64,000 nucleotides of DNA from assembly GCF_022758885.1 (NCBI RefSeq), contig NZ_JALEBH010000001.1, positions 1,364,001 through 1,428,000 of the forward strand, written 5' to 3'. The stretch comes from Sphingobium sp. BYY-5 (lineage in GTDB: Bacteria > Pseudomonadota > Alphaproteobacteria > Sphingomonadales > Sphingomonadaceae). The notes beneath the pieces are model-generated. The model saw only the letters and a program-made list of their open reading frames with translations. It did not search any database and was not told the origin of the DNA. The translations under genes and the position numbers were made by a program. Shown piece by piece: positions 1-8,846 of the stretch; within the stretch, counting starts at the first letter, position 1, and each line of letters opens with the position of its first letter.

Positions 1-2
1 TG

Positions 3-923
3 GAAGCCATGGCCTATGGCTGTCCCAGCACCAGCGCCTTCATCTCGATCCACAATATGGCCGCCTGGATGATCGACCGCTTCGGCGCCAGCCAGGTGAA
101 GGACAAATATCTCCCCGATCTCGTCCCCATGATCCGCATGGCCAGCTATTGCCTGACCGAAGCGGGCGCGGGGTCGGACGCCGCCGCGCTCAAGACCAGG
201 GCCGTCCGTGACGGCGACCATTATGTCGTCACCGGCTCCAAGCAGTTCATCTCCGGCGGCGGCGAGAATGAACTCTATGTCGTCATGGTCCGCACCGGAG
301 AAGACGGCCCCAAGGGCATAAGCTGCCTCGTCATCGAAAAGGATATGTCCGGCGTCAGCTTCGGCGCGCAGGAGCGCAAGCTCGGCTGGCATTCGCAGCC
401 CACCGCCCAGGTCAATTTCGATGCCGTGCGCGTGCCGGTGGAAAACCTCGTCGGCGCGGAGGGCGAAGGCTTCCGCATCGCGATGATGGGCCTTAACGGC
501 GGCCGCCTCAATATCGGGGCCTGCTCGCTCGGCGGCGCGCAGCGCTGCATCGACGAGGCTGTGCGCTATACCAAGGACCGCAAGCAGTTCGGCCAATCCA
601 TCGCCGATTTCCAGAACACCCAGTTCACCCTCGCCGACATGCAGACCGAGTTGGAGGCCGCGCGCACGCTGCTCTACGCCGCCGCCGTCAAGGTGACGGA
701 GAATGCGCCCGACAAGACCCGCTTCGCCGCCATGGCCAAGCGCTTCGCCACCGACACCGGATCGTCGGTGGTCGATCGCGCGCTGCAACTCCATGGCGGC
801 TACGGCTATCTGATGGATTACCCGATCGAACGCTTCTGGCGCGACCTGCGGGTGCATTCCATCCTGGAAGGCACCAACCAGGTCATGCGGATGATCGTGG
901 CGCGCGATATGTTGCGGCAATAA
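3..923 (+). CDS. acyl-CoA dehydrogenase, isobutyryl-CoA type (5' partial)
   Basis: This is the C-terminal 306 residues of an FAD-dependent acyl-CoA dehydrogenase; the first 70-80 residues lie outside the window. The frame is open through the window edge, so the ATG at 9 is internal. Visible family features are the substrate/FAD-binding stretch LTEAGAGSD, the KQFISGGGE segment of the middle beta domain, and the C-terminal helical domain with the QLHGGYGY motif. The catalytic glutamate is in ILEGTNQVMRM close to the C-terminus. The enzyme oxidises a short acyl-CoA and passes electrons to ETF. The next genes on the same strand are 3-hydroxyisobutyryl-CoA hydrolase and 3-hydroxyisobutyrate dehydrogenase, so isobutyryl-CoA from valine is the likely substrate. 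The family is certain; substrate specificity is inferred from context. Confidence 0.9.
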   Translation, partial: EAMAYGCPSTSAFISIHNMAAWMIDRFGASQVKDKYLPDLVPMIRMASYCLTEAGAGSDAAALKTRAVRDGDHYVVTGSKQFISGGGENELYVVMVRTGEDGPKGISCLVIEKDMSGVSFGAQERKLGWHSQPTAQVNFDAVRVPVENLVGAEGEGFRIAMMGLNGGRLNIGACSLGGAQRCIDEAVRYTKDRKQFGQSIADFQNTQFTLADMQTELEAARTLLYAAAVKVTENAPDKTRFAAMAKRFATDTGSSVVDRALQLHGGYGYLMDYPIERFWRDLRVHSILEGTNQVMRMIVARDMLRQ

Positions 924-942
924 TGCCAGCCATTCCCCACCT

Positions 943-1004
943 CCGTTCGGTTCGAGCTTGTCGAGAACAGCGCGCGGAGTTCTCGACAAGCTCGAACCGA
1001 ACGG
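943..1004. repeat. perfect 26-bp inverted repeat
   Basis: The arms 943-968 and 979-1004 are exact reverse complements separated by 10 bp. The repeat fills the gap between the acyl-CoA dehydrogenase and the hydrolase gene and ends 4 bp before the hydrolase ATG, so it could affect translation of that gene. It begins CCGTTCGG, like the repeats at 14103 and 58091, and looks like a variant of the same dispersed sphingomonad palindrome. Confidence 0.85.
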
Positions 1005-1008
1005 AAAC

Positions 1009-2094
1009 ATGATGACCGATCAAGTCCTGACCCTGATCGAAGACGGCCCCGGCGGCAAAGTCGCCCGCATCCGCCTCAACCGGCCCCGAGCGATCCATGC
1101 GCTGACGCCGGAGATGTGCGAGGCGATCAACGACGCGCTGCTGGCCTGGGCGCAGGACGACAGCGTGGTCGCGGTGATGATCGACCATCTTCCCGCACCG
1201 GACGGCGACCCCAAATTCTCGCGCGGCTTTTGCGCGGGCGGCGACATCGCGCTGATCGCCAACAGCGCAAAGGCCGATTGCGTCGAAGCGGAGCGCTTCT
1301 TCACCCTCGAATATCGGATGAACCATCTGCTGTTCGTCTATGAGAAGCCGATCGTCGCCTTCATCGACGGCATCGTCATGGGCGGCGGCGTGGGCATCTC
1401 CCTCCCCGCCCGTTTCCGTGTCGCGACCGAGCGGACGACTTTCGCCATGCCCGAAACCGGCATCGGCCTGTTCCCGGACGTGGGCGGCGGCTGGTTCCTG
1501 CCGCGCCTGCCCGGCCGGGTCGGCGCCTGGCTGGCGGCGACGGGATCGCGGATCGACGGGGCGGATTGCGCCGCCATCGGCATCGCCACCCATTATATTC
1601 CTTCCGACAGGCTGGACGCGATCAAGGCGCGCATCCTGGCCGATCCGATGGGGCTGGGCGAGATATTGGACGAAAATGCGGTAGTCCCGCCGCCCTCCGG
1701 GCTGGAGGCCGCCCGCGCCGACATCGACCGCCTCTTCGCGTCCGACCGGGCGGAGGAGATCGTCGCCGCGCTGCGCGCCGATGGCGGCGAATGGGCGATG
1801 AAGCAACTCACCATACTCGCCACCAAATCGCCCCAGACGATCAAGGTCGCGCTGCGCCAGTTGGTCGAGGGTGCGGCCAAGACCCGCTTCGCCGACAATA
1901 TGGCGATGGAATATGGCCTTGCCTGCGCCGTCATCCGCCGCCCCGATTTTGTCGAGGGCGTCCGCGCCGTGATCTTCGACAAGGATAACGCCCCCGTCTG
2001 GAACCCGGCCACGCTGGAGGATGTGACGGACGCGATGATCGACGCGATCTTCGCGCCGCTGCCGCCGGACCGGCAATGGACGCCGCTGCCGTAA
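1009..2094 (+). CDS. 3-hydroxyisobutyryl-CoA hydrolase (enoyl-CoA hydratase/isomerase family)
   Basis: The 361-residue protein hydrolyses 3-hydroxyisobutyryl-CoA to free 3-hydroxyisobutyrate in valine degradation. It has the crotonase fold: the oxyanion-hole segment GFCAGGDI is at about residues 73-80, the second CoA-site segment MGGGVGIS is at about 124-131, and ETGIGLFPDVGGG at about 149-161 is the hallmark of the HIBCH subgroup rather than of ordinary hydratases. The length also fits HIBCH (around 350-380), whereas simple hydratases are about 260. A longer frame from 958 is possible, but it would run through the inverted repeat, so ATG 1009 (or 1012) is preferred. It lies between the acyl-CoA dehydrogenase and mmsB, matching the pathway order. 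Confidence 0.9.
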   Translation: MMTDQVLTLIEDGPGGKVARIRLNRPRAIHALTPEMCEAINDALLAWAQDDSVVAVMIDHLPAPDGDPKFSRGFCAGGDIALIANSAKADCVEAERFFTLEYRMNHLLFVYEKPIVAFIDGIVMGGGVGISLPARFRVATERTTFAMPETGIGLFPDVGGGWFLPRLPGRVGAWLAATGSRIDGADCAAIGIATHYIPSDRLDAIKARILADPMGLGEILDENAVVPPPSGLEAARADIDRLFASDRAEEIVAALRADGGEWAMKQLTILATKSPQTIKVALRQLVEGAAKTRFADNMAMEYGLACAVIRRPDFVEGVRAVIFDKDNAPVWNPATLEDVTDAMIDAIFAPLPPDRQWTPLP

Positions 2095-2256
2095 CTGGCG
2101 GAGGCGGACTGATCCTGTCCTATAGGGCGGGCGTCTGTTAGACTTGACGACCGCTCTCCTCGGCCCTTCACGCCCAACTTTCCGATAGGATCGGAACGAC
2201 GCAATAAAATGTCAGAATCTACAGGAAATGTGCGAAGTTAAGCGGGAGATGATGCA

Positions 2257-3144
2257 ATGAGCCAGACGACGATCGCCTTCATCGGCCTTGGCAATATGGG
2301 CGGCGGGATGGCCGCCAATCTGCTCAGGAACGGCTATGCCGTGCGCGCCTTCGACCTGTCCGAGGAGGCGCTGGCCAAGGCGGAAAGCCATGGCGCCGTC
2401 CGCGCGGGCAGCGCCGCCGATGCCGTCAACAGCGCCGACGCGGTCGTGACGATGCTCCCTGCGGGCAAGCATGTCGAAAGCGTCTATACCGGCGACGTGT
2501 TCGGCGCGGCCAGGCCCGGCGCGCTGTTCCTCGACTGCTCGACCATCGACGTCGCCACTGCCCGCCGGGTGATCGATGCGGCGACGGCGCTGGGCTTCGA
2601 CATGGTCGATGCGCCCGTCTCAGGCGGCATCGCGGCGGCCAATGGCGGCACGCTGACCTTCATGGTGGGCGGTTCGGACGCGGCCTTCGAAAAGGCGAAG
2701 CCGATCCTGTCGGCCATGGGCAAGGCGGTGATCCACGCCGGCGGCGCGGGCAATGGCCAGGCGGCCAAGATCTGCAACAATATGCTGCTCGGCGCGACCA
2801 TGGTCGCCACCTGCGAAAGCTTCGCCATGGCCAAGAAGCTCGGCCTCGACCCGCAGACTTTCTACGATATCAGCAGCGTGTCGTCGGGCCAGAGCTGGTC
2901 GATGACCAGCTATTGCCCCGTCCCCGGCGTCGGCCCGCAATCGCCCTCCGACAACGGCTATCAGGGCGGTTTCGCCGTCGGCCTGATGCTCAAGGACTTG
3001 AAGCTCGCGACCGAAGCCGCCGCCTCGGTCGGCGCATCCGTGCCGATGGGCAATGCCGCCGAAGCCCTCTATCAACTCCTCGCCAACCGGGGCGAAGCAG
3101 CGCGCGACTTCTCCCTGATGATCGAGATGCTGGAGGGGAAGTAA
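2257..3144 (+). CDS. mmsB: 3-hydroxyisobutyrate dehydrogenase
   Basis: This 295-residue enzyme oxidises 3-hydroxyisobutyrate to methylmalonate semialdehyde with NAD+, the step after the hydrolase upstream. The N-terminal Rossmann motif GLGNMGGGMA starts near residue 10, the substrate-binding signature DAPVSGG is at about 118-124, and the catalytic lysine is K171 in GNGQAAKICNN. Length and motifs match the beta-hydroxyacid dehydrogenase family. GCGGGAG at about 8 bp before ATG 2257 is a good ribosome-binding site. The 160-bp gap from the upstream gene may carry its own promoter, but none is obvious. Confidence 0.95.
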   Translation: MSQTTIAFIGLGNMGGGMAANLLRNGYAVRAFDLSEEALAKAESHGAVRAGSAADAVNSADAVVTMLPAGKHVESVYTGDVFGAARPGALFLDCSTIDVATARRVIDAATALGFDMVDAPVSGGIAAANGGTLTFMVGGSDAAFEKAKPILSAMGKAVIHAGGAGNGQAAKICNNMLLGATMVATCESFAMAKKLGLDPQTFYDISSVSSGQSWSMTSYCPVPGVGPQSPSDNGYQGGFAVGLMLKDLKLATEAAASVGASVPMGNAAEALYQLLANRGEAARDFSLMIEMLEGK

Positions 3145-3185
3145 TAGCAGATAGCGGAGGGAAGGACTCATCAAGATTGGCTGGT

Positions 3186-3253
3186 TGTTCCCCGGCGAAG
3201 GCCGGGGTCCAGTTCCAACGTTGCGACTGGACCCCGGCCTTCGCCGGGGAACA
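3186..3253. repeat. perfect 28-bp inverted repeat
   Basis: The arms 3186-3213 and 3226-3253 are perfect reverse complements around a 12-bp loop. The repeat lies between the convergent mmsB and the dipeptidase gene, where it could act as a bidirectional terminator. The GGCGAAGGCCGGGGTCCA core is a sphingomonad-type dispersed palindrome. Confidence 0.85.
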
Positions 3254-3324
3254 GGTTGGAAAGGGTTCCAGTCATTGCATCCTTGTACAAGCCCTCCCCG
3301 CGAACGTCAGGATGACGGATTGGC

Positions 3325-4548
3325 CTATTTCCCCTTCGCCGCCTCGGCCGCCGCCAGCACGTGCAGCACATTGCCGGACCAGATTTTCTGGATGTCCGCC
3401 TCGCTATACCCCGCCTTCAGCAGCGCGGCGGTGATCTTCGGCAGGGCGGTCACATCCTCCAGCCCGACCACACCGCCGCCGCCGTCCCAGTCCAGACCGA
3501 TGCCGACATGATCCGGCCCCACGACCTTCAACGCATGGAGCATATGCGCCATGAAATCGTCGAAGGTTGGGCGGTCGGTATCGGGGTAGAGCCGATCGAT
3601 CTCCTGCCGCTTGGCCAGCAGTTGGGCACGCTTTTCGGGCGTCAGCTTGGCGTCCTCGCGCATCTGGGCGTAGAGCGCCTTCAACGCCTCCTGCCGCTGC
3701 GGGTTGGGCTTGGATGCGCGCAGATAAGCGCCATAGGCGTTCATCTGGATAACACCGCCCTTGGCCGCCAGCGCCTTGAGATGCGCGTCGTCGATGTTGC
3801 GCGGATGGTCATAAACCGCCTTGCAACCCGAATGGGTCAGCAGCACCGGCGTAGTCGACAACGCCAGCAGATCGTCCAGCACCTGATCGCTGCTGTGCGA
3901 CGCATCCGGCACAACGCCCAACCGGTTCATCTCCTTGAGCAGTTCCTTGCCCAGCGGACTAAGCCCGCCATAACGCGGCTTGCCCGACGGGTCGGTGGAA
4001 CTGTCGGCAAACTGGTTATGCGCGAAATGGGCGAAGCCCGACACGCGCACGCCTATGTCGTAGAAGGTCTTGAGCAGCGACACATCCTCGCCCAGCGGAT
4101 AGGCATTCTCTATCGAGATATAGACCACCCGCTTGCCCGACGCCGCGATCGGCGCTGCGTCCTTCGCCTCCGTCGCCAGCACGAAATTGGCCGGGTCCGC
4201 CGCCACCATGTTGCGGATCGACAGGCCGCGCAGGATCGCGAAGTCGCGTGCCTTGCGGAAGCCCTCGATCGTCAGCGGCCCCTGCCCCGTATAGATCGCC
4301 CAGAAACCGCCATCCAAGCCGCCCTTCTTCATCCGGGGCAGGTCGACCTGGGTATAGTCGGCATGGACATCATGCTCCGTCTCGATCGACCAGCCCGGCA
4401 GGTCGAGCGAGGCAGGCGTATCGAGATGGGTGTCGAGCGTCAGCAGCCGCTGGTGCAGCGCCAGGTCCTTCTTCGACACCGGCTGCCCTTGCGCGGAGAT
4501 CGGGACCAACGCAGCCAGCGCCACGCCCATCAGAAAGGCGACCCGCAT
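3325..4548 (-). CDS. membrane dipeptidase, peptidase family M19
   Basis: This 407-residue protein has an N-terminal signal peptide (about residues 1-22, ending near AQGQ), so it is exported. It belongs to the renal-dipeptidase family of dinuclear zinc hydrolases that cleave dipeptides. Metal-site segments are visible: LDTHLDTP near the N-terminus (HxD), ISIENAYPLG (bridging Glu) and LLTHSGCKAV (His), plus HVGIGLDWDGGG near the C-terminus. Its start codon overlaps the stop of the upstream TonB receptor (TGATG), which implies coupled translation. The pair probably imports a peptide-like ligand and hydrolyses it. The substrate is unknown; some family members act on beta-lactams or D-amino-acid dipeptides. 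Confidence 0.92.
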   Translation of the reverse strand: MRVAFLMGVALAALVPISAQGQPVSKKDLALHQRLLTLDTHLDTPASLDLPGWSIETEHDVHADYTQVDLPRMKKGGLDGGFWAIYTGQGPLTIEGFRKARDFAILRGLSIRNMVAADPANFVLATEAKDAAPIAASGKRVVYISIENAYPLGEDVSLLKTFYDIGVRVSGFAHFAHNQFADSSTDPSGKPRYGGLSPLGKELLKEMNRLGVVPDASHSSDQVLDDLLALSTTPVLLTHSGCKAVYDHPRNIDDAHLKALAAKGGVIQMNAYGAYLRASKPNPQRQEALKALYAQMREDAKLTPEKRAQLLAKRQEIDRLYPDTDRPTFDDFMAHMLHALKVVGPDHVGIGLDWDGGGGVVGLEDVTALPKITAALLKAGYSEADIQKIWSGNVLHVLAAAEAAKGK

Positions 4549-6968
4549 CAGATTTCCCCTGAAATGGTGAACTGGAAGGTGCGCGGAGACAACGGACGGA
4601 AGGAACCGTCCCCCGTCACCGCAGGCGAGATATAGGACAGTGTATCCTTGTCGAAGATATTGTCGACATTGAACCGCGCCTTCACACTCTTGATCGGCCC
4701 AAGGCTGAAGCCGTCGCCAATATCGACATAAGCGCTGAACACGGTAAAGCCCGGCACGCTGGAACCGGCCGGATTGGTAACCGTTGGCCCCGAATTATCG
4801 AAAGTCGACCAGCGGCGCGAAGTATATTTGCCACTGAAATTGCCCACCAGCCAGCTGGCAGGCTCGATGGTCACGCCCCCGCTGACGATCCACTTGGCGC
4901 TGTCTGGAATATATTTGCCGTCGGTCTGATAGACCAGCGTTCCGGTCGCCGTATTAGTGACGATATCGTCCTTGAACTTGGCGATATTATAGGTGGCGTT
5001 GAGGTTGAAATAGGCCAGGCCATTGAGCGCCGACGGCTTGAACGTGCCGCTGAATTCCGCGCCATAGGCCGTCACCCGGCCGACATTCTGGTAAAAGGTT
5101 TCGATGACGTTGGTCGTGCCGGGCAGGATCGATCCGATCGACTGGATGCGGTTTTTAAATTTGGTGTAATAGCCCGCGAGCGAGGCGTAGAACTGCCCCT
5201 GGTTGGTGCGGATGCCGGCTTCGAAATTCTGCGATCGCTCCGGCGCCGGGGCGGACACTACCGCCGCGCTGCTGTTCAGCGAGACGGAGAAGATGTCATC
5301 CATCCCCTTGGGCAGCGCCATATTCTCCGCATAGGAAGCGAAGACCTGCGTCTGGTTGTCCAGTTTGTAGAGGACACCCGCCATCGGCAGGAAGCCGTCG
5401 CCATAGCTGGCGCGGTTGGTCTGTGGTCCCCAGCCCGCGACCCAGACGGGCGCGGTGGCCGTCCCGGCGTTGCGATAATAATCGTTGAAGTCGCGATAGC
5501 CGCTGTGGCGATAATCGATGTGCAGCGCCTTCACCCCCAGGTCGAAGATCAGCCGATCATCCGCCAGCGAAATACGATCCTTGATGAAGGCCTGCGTCGT
5601 GTTGCGTTCCGACTGATAGTCGCGCCGCAGATAGACCGGTTCGTTGAGGTTCGGCGCGCTGGCGGGCGATCCGTCGGTCGTGTTGTAGCGCGCCTGGGTG
5701 CGGTTATAGGTGTCGACCTCTCCCCAGACCCCGGCCTCCAGCGTGTGTGCGCCGACCTGCCAATGCAACTTGGTGGTCAGGCCATAGCGGTCGCCGCCTA
5801 CGGTCGACAGGCCATATTGGGTGCCCTTGGGCGCGAAGAGCGTCCAGCCCACCGCCGTCTGCCGTTGATAGATGGGCAGGCTGTTGGCGTAGGTGTCGGG
5901 CGACACGCCATAGCCGCCCTTATCCTCATAATAGGCCGTCGCTTCGGCCCATATGCCGTCGGCGATGCCGGCATGGACGGTGCCGCCATACAGCTTGTCG
6001 TCGCGCACATTGATGGCGAGCGTGTTGGTATAGGCATAGTTGGCGTTGCTATAGGCTGGACCGCCCGTGACAGGGGCAAAGCCGGGTGTCGTGTTAGGCA
6101 CGACCGCAATATAGCCACGATCGCGTCCGGTGTTGCCGCCGACATCGGGGATCGCCGACAGATATTGCGCCCGGCTCAGCGTCGGGGAATCGAAGTCATT
6201 GAACTTGTTCGACACGAATTTGAAGCGCGCCCAGCTATCGCCGCCCAGATCGGCGTGCAGCATCCCCTCCCAATGCTCGCGATCGACCGTACCCTTGCCG
6301 CGCCAAAGGTCGCTGTTCAGCTTGGTGCGGCTGACATAGGCGCGGAACGGGCCGACCTGGCCTGTGCTGGCGCGGATGAAGGTGCGCTTCATCCCGAAAT
6401 CGCCGAAGCTCTGGGAGACGAACAGACCCAAATCCTCCTGCGGCGCGATGCTGTTATACTGCACCACCGGGCCAAGCGTCGAATAGCTGGGCAGGCCGAC
6501 ATCGCCCGCACCGACCGCAGCCTCCACCACGCCCAGATTTTCATTATCGACATAACGGAACACCGGGCTGCCGCCGAAAGCGTCGCTGCGGCCTGTCGGG
6601 ATGCCGTCGACCACGAAGCCGATCTGGTCGAGGTTGAAGGCGCGGGTCTGGACGCTGTTGCCGAATTCGTAGAGGCCCAGCGCGCCGTCAGTCTGCACGT
6701 TGAAGCCGGGCAGTTGCTCCAGCATCTTGAGGCCCGAAATGCCCGATGGCGCCGACAGCAAAGCCTCGCGCGTCACCGCCACGACATTGCTCACCTTGTC
6801 CTCGCCGATCGCTTCGGCCGATTGCGAAATGCGGCGGCCGGTGACGGTAATGGTGCCGTCCTCATCCGCGACCGGCTCCTGCGCGTGCGCGGCACTCAGC
6901 GCCCCGGCGGCGCAGGCGAGCAGCAACGCCGCACGCGAGGAAAAGCGGATGGGCGAAATGACGGACAT
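4548..6968 (-). CDS. TonB-dependent receptor
   Basis: This 806-residue outer-membrane receptor has a signal peptide of about 30 residues ending at AHAQ. A plug domain follows, with the TonB-box-like GTITVTGRR and then ALLSAPSGISGLKMLEQLPG and VVDGIPTGR, and then a long 22-strand-type beta-barrel. The C-terminal part contains the typical VKARFNVDNIFDKDTLSY segment. A frame 14 codons longer exists, but ATG 6968 has AGGGAA about 7 bp upstream and gives a clean signal peptide. There is no STN domain, so it should transport rather than signal through FecR. It is coupled to the M19 dipeptidase. A nested palindrome at 7079-7112 lies in its promoter region. The ligand cannot be read from sequence. 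Confidence 0.93.
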   Translation of the reverse strand: MSVISPIRFSSRAALLLACAAGALSAAHAQEPVADEDGTITVTGRRISQSAEAIGEDKVSNVVAVTREALLSAPSGISGLKMLEQLPGFNVQTDGALGLYEFGNSVQTRAFNLDQIGFVVDGIPTGRSDAFGGSPVFRYVDNENLGVVEAAVGAGDVGLPSYSTLGPVVQYNSIAPQEDLGLFVSQSFGDFGMKRTFIRASTGQVGPFRAYVSRTKLNSDLWRGKGTVDREHWEGMLHADLGGDSWARFKFVSNKFNDFDSPTLSRAQYLSAIPDVGGNTGRDRGYIAVVPNTTPGFAPVTGGPAYSNANYAYTNTLAINVRDDKLYGGTVHAGIADGIWAEATAYYEDKGGYGVSPDTYANSLPIYQRQTAVGWTLFAPKGTQYGLSTVGGDRYGLTTKLHWQVGAHTLEAGVWGEVDTYNRTQARYNTTDGSPASAPNLNEPVYLRRDYQSERNTTQAFIKDRISLADDRLIFDLGVKALHIDYRHSGYRDFNDYYRNAGTATAPVWVAGWGPQTNRASYGDGFLPMAGVLYKLDNQTQVFASYAENMALPKGMDDIFSVSLNSSAAVVSAPAPERSQNFEAGIRTNQGQFYASLAGYYTKFKNRIQSIGSILPGTTNVIETFYQNVGRVTAYGAEFSGTFKPSALNGLAYFNLNATYNIAKFKDDIVTNTATGTLVYQTDGKYIPDSAKWIVSGGVTIEPASWLVGNFSGKYTSRRWSTFDNSGPTVTNPAGSSVPGFTVFSAYVDIGDGFSLGPIKSVKARFNVDNIFDKDTLSYISPAVTGDGSFRPLSPRTFQFTISGEI

Positions 6969-7078
6969 GCAAAAGTTCCCTGTTTCACAACGCGACGGCG
7001 GAAAGGACACGCACAGGCGCGCGCCTCTCTGCCGTCGTGTCTACGTTTTCTTGTGAAACGAGAGTGCCGGGGGACTCC

Positions 7079-7112
7079 GCCACGAACCAATGAGAATTTC
7101 TCAGTCCGTGGC
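7079..7112. promoter_or_regulatory. nested palindrome, candidate operator upstream of the TonB receptor
   Basis: TGAGAATTTCTCA (7091-7103) is a perfect 6-1-6 inverted repeat. It is nested inside a second pair of arms, GCCACG (7079-7084) and CGTGGC (7107-7112). It lies 110-145 bp upstream of the receptor start, in the only gap that can hold its promoter. AATGAGAAT resembles half of a Fur-type box, but the full Fur consensus is absent. A site for a repressor of receptor expression is a reasonable inference. Confidence 0.4.
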
Positions 7113-7138
7113 GAGATAATCAAAATATTATGAGGTGC

Positions 7139-7924
7139 TTAGCGCCCTTTCCAGACGCCGGGCCGCTTTTCGACGAAGGCGGTCATGCCTTCCTTCTTGT
7201 CTTCGGTCGCGGTCAGGATCTGGAACAGGCGGCGTTCGGTCAGCAGCCCCTGGGCCAGTCCGGTTTCGAAGGCGATGTTCACCATTTCCTTGTTCACCAT
7301 CGCCGCCATGGACGGCAGCGACGCGATGGTCGCAGCGGTCTTGAGCGCATCATCCAGCAGGTCGGCGGCCGGGACGATGCGGCTGACCAGGCCCGCGCGC
7401 TCGGCTTCGGCGGCGTCCATCATGCGGCCGGTCAGGCACATGTCCATCGCCTTCGCCTTACCCACCGCGCGGGTCAGGCGCTGCGACCCGCCCATGCCCG
7501 GCGCGACGCCCAGCTTGATTTCGGGCTGGCCGAACTTCGCCGTGTCGCCCGCGATGATGAAGTCCGCCATCATCGCCAGTTCGCAGCCGCCGCCCAGCGC
7601 AAAGCCCTGCACCGCCGCGATCCACGGCTTGCGGGTCGCGACCACGCCGGTCTGCCAGCCGGAAAAGAAATCCTGCAGGAAGAAGTCGGCCGCTTCCTTC
7701 TCGACCATTTCCTTGATGTCGGCGCCTGCTGCGAACGCCTTTTCCCCGCTGCCGGTCAACACCGCGCAGCGCTGGGTAGGATCGGCGTCATAGGCGGCGA
7801 AGGCGGCGCTCAGGTCGGCGAGCACCTGGCTGTTCAGGGCATTCAATGCCTGTGGCCGGTTGAGCGTAATCAGCGTCACCGCGTCACGCTGTTCGACCAG
7901 GATCGTTTCATAGGTCATCGCCAT
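7139..7924 (-). CDS. enoyl-CoA hydratase
   Basis: This 261-residue crotonase-family protein has the usual length for a short-chain enoyl-CoA hydratase. The oxyanion-hole segments are [11 protein letters not shown] (about 62-72) and [14 protein letters not shown] (about 103-116), and [18 protein letters not shown] carries the two catalytic glutamates in their usual spacing. It hydrates 2-enoyl-CoA in fatty-acid or branched-chain amino-acid degradation. The start could be ATG 7924 or ATG 7918 (MTYET), which differ by two residues. It stands alone, separated from the TonB receptor downstream by about 170 bp, and is not clearly in an operon. Confidence 0.92.
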   Translation of the reverse strand: MAMTYETILVEQRDAVTLITLNRPQALNALNSQVLADLSAAFAAYDADPTQRCAVLTGSGEKAFAAGADIKEMVEKEAADFFLQDFFSGWQTGVVATRKPWIAAVQGFALGGGCELAMMADFIIAGDTAKFGQPEIKLGVAPGMGGSQRLTRAVGKAKAMDMCLTGRMMDAAEAERAGLVSRIVPAADLLDDALKTAATIASLPSMAAMVNKEMVNIAFETGLAQGLLTERRLFQILTATEDKKEGMTAFVEKRPGVWKGR

Positions 7925-8006
7925 CTCCCTTCATCCATTTTAGAGGCCGCTCTATTGCGCCCGGCAATGCGGCACCAGCCCTGCACGCGCAGCATCTTTG
8001 CCGACG

Positions 8007-8846
8007 CTATCGGCACAGATGCATGAAATCGCGATCATAGCTTTTGAGATGCGCGCCGCCGTCGACATAGAGGGTCTGCCCGGTCACGGCGGTCGCGTTG
8101 ACCAGATAGAGCACCGCCTGCGCGATCTCCTCCGCCTGCGGCAACCGGCCGAGCGGCATCAGCGCGCCCAGCCGCTCCATCTGCGCCTCGTCATAGTCGG
8201 CCGTCGCGATCGTCAGGCCCGGCGCAACGGCGTTGACCCGTATCCGCGGCGCCAGATTGTGGGCGCTGGTCCGGGTAAGCCCCGCCAGCGCCAGCTTGGA
8301 CAGCGTATAGGCCAACTGGTCGGCATGGGGATGATCGATGCGCTGGTCGAGGATGTTGATGATGCAGCGGTCGCCCACGCCCGCCGGCACGGTCGCGAAA
8401 GCCTTGGTCAGCATCGCCGGCGCGGCGCAATTGACCGCATAATGGCGCATCAGGTCGTCCGCCGTCACCGTCTCCAGCCGATCCTGGCCGAAGATGGCGG
8501 CACTGTTGACCAATATGTCGGGCGGGCGGCCGAAACGGGCCGCGACCATGCCCACCAGTTCCTCGGCGCTTTCCGGATCGGCGAAGTCGACGACGAAGCC
8601 GTCCCACTCCGTTCCTTCCTCCTCCAGCGTCAGCGCCAGATGGGAATCGAGCCGCGTGTCGTGACTGCCGTGGATGGCGAGCGAATGTCCCGCCTTCGCC
8701 AGCGTCGCCGCGATGATGCCGCCCAGCCGCCGATGCCCGCCGGTAATCAGCGCCAGCCGCTTCTGCGCCAGCGGCGCGCCCACGGGCCTGGCGTCATCAC
8801 GGGCCTTGCCCAGCGGACGATAGGAAGGTTCCTCCCCTTCGATCAT
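8007..8846 (-). CDS. SDR-family oxidoreductase, pteridine reductase (PTR1/FolM)-like
   Basis: This 279-residue short-chain dehydrogenase has a cofactor motif TGGHRRLG (35-42), in which the classical third glycine is replaced by arginine. The catalytic YxxxK is Y180/K184. At the usual catalytic serine position it has aspartate (INILDQR, D167). The Arg in the cofactor loop and the Ser-to-Asp change are known features of PTR1 and FolM, which reduce dihydropteridines with NADPH. Its start overlaps the folE stop by 4 nt (ATGA), so it is co-translated with GTP cyclohydrolase I. Reduction of a folE-derived pterin (folate, monapterin or biopterin type) is the likely role. About 30 extra N-terminal residues precede the Rossmann fold. 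Confidence 0.8.
   Translation of the reverse strand: MIEGEEPSYRPLGKARDDARPVGAPLAQKRLALITGGHRRLGGIIAATLAKAGHSLAIHGSHDTRLDSHLALTLEEEGTEWDGFVVDFADPESAEELVGMVAARFGRPPDILVNSAAIFGQDRLETVTADDLMRHYAVNCAAPAMLTKAFATVPAGVGDRCIINILDQRIDHPHADQLAYTLSKLALAGLTRTSAHNLAPRIRVNAVAPGLTIATADYDEAQMERLGALMPLGRLPQAEEIAQAVLYLVNATAVTGQTLYVDGGAHLKSYDRDFMHLCR

Noticed and set aside
5505..7133. 542-codon open frame opposite the TonB receptor
   Set aside because: The receptor on the minus strand has clear signal peptide, plug and barrel features; the plus frame has none.
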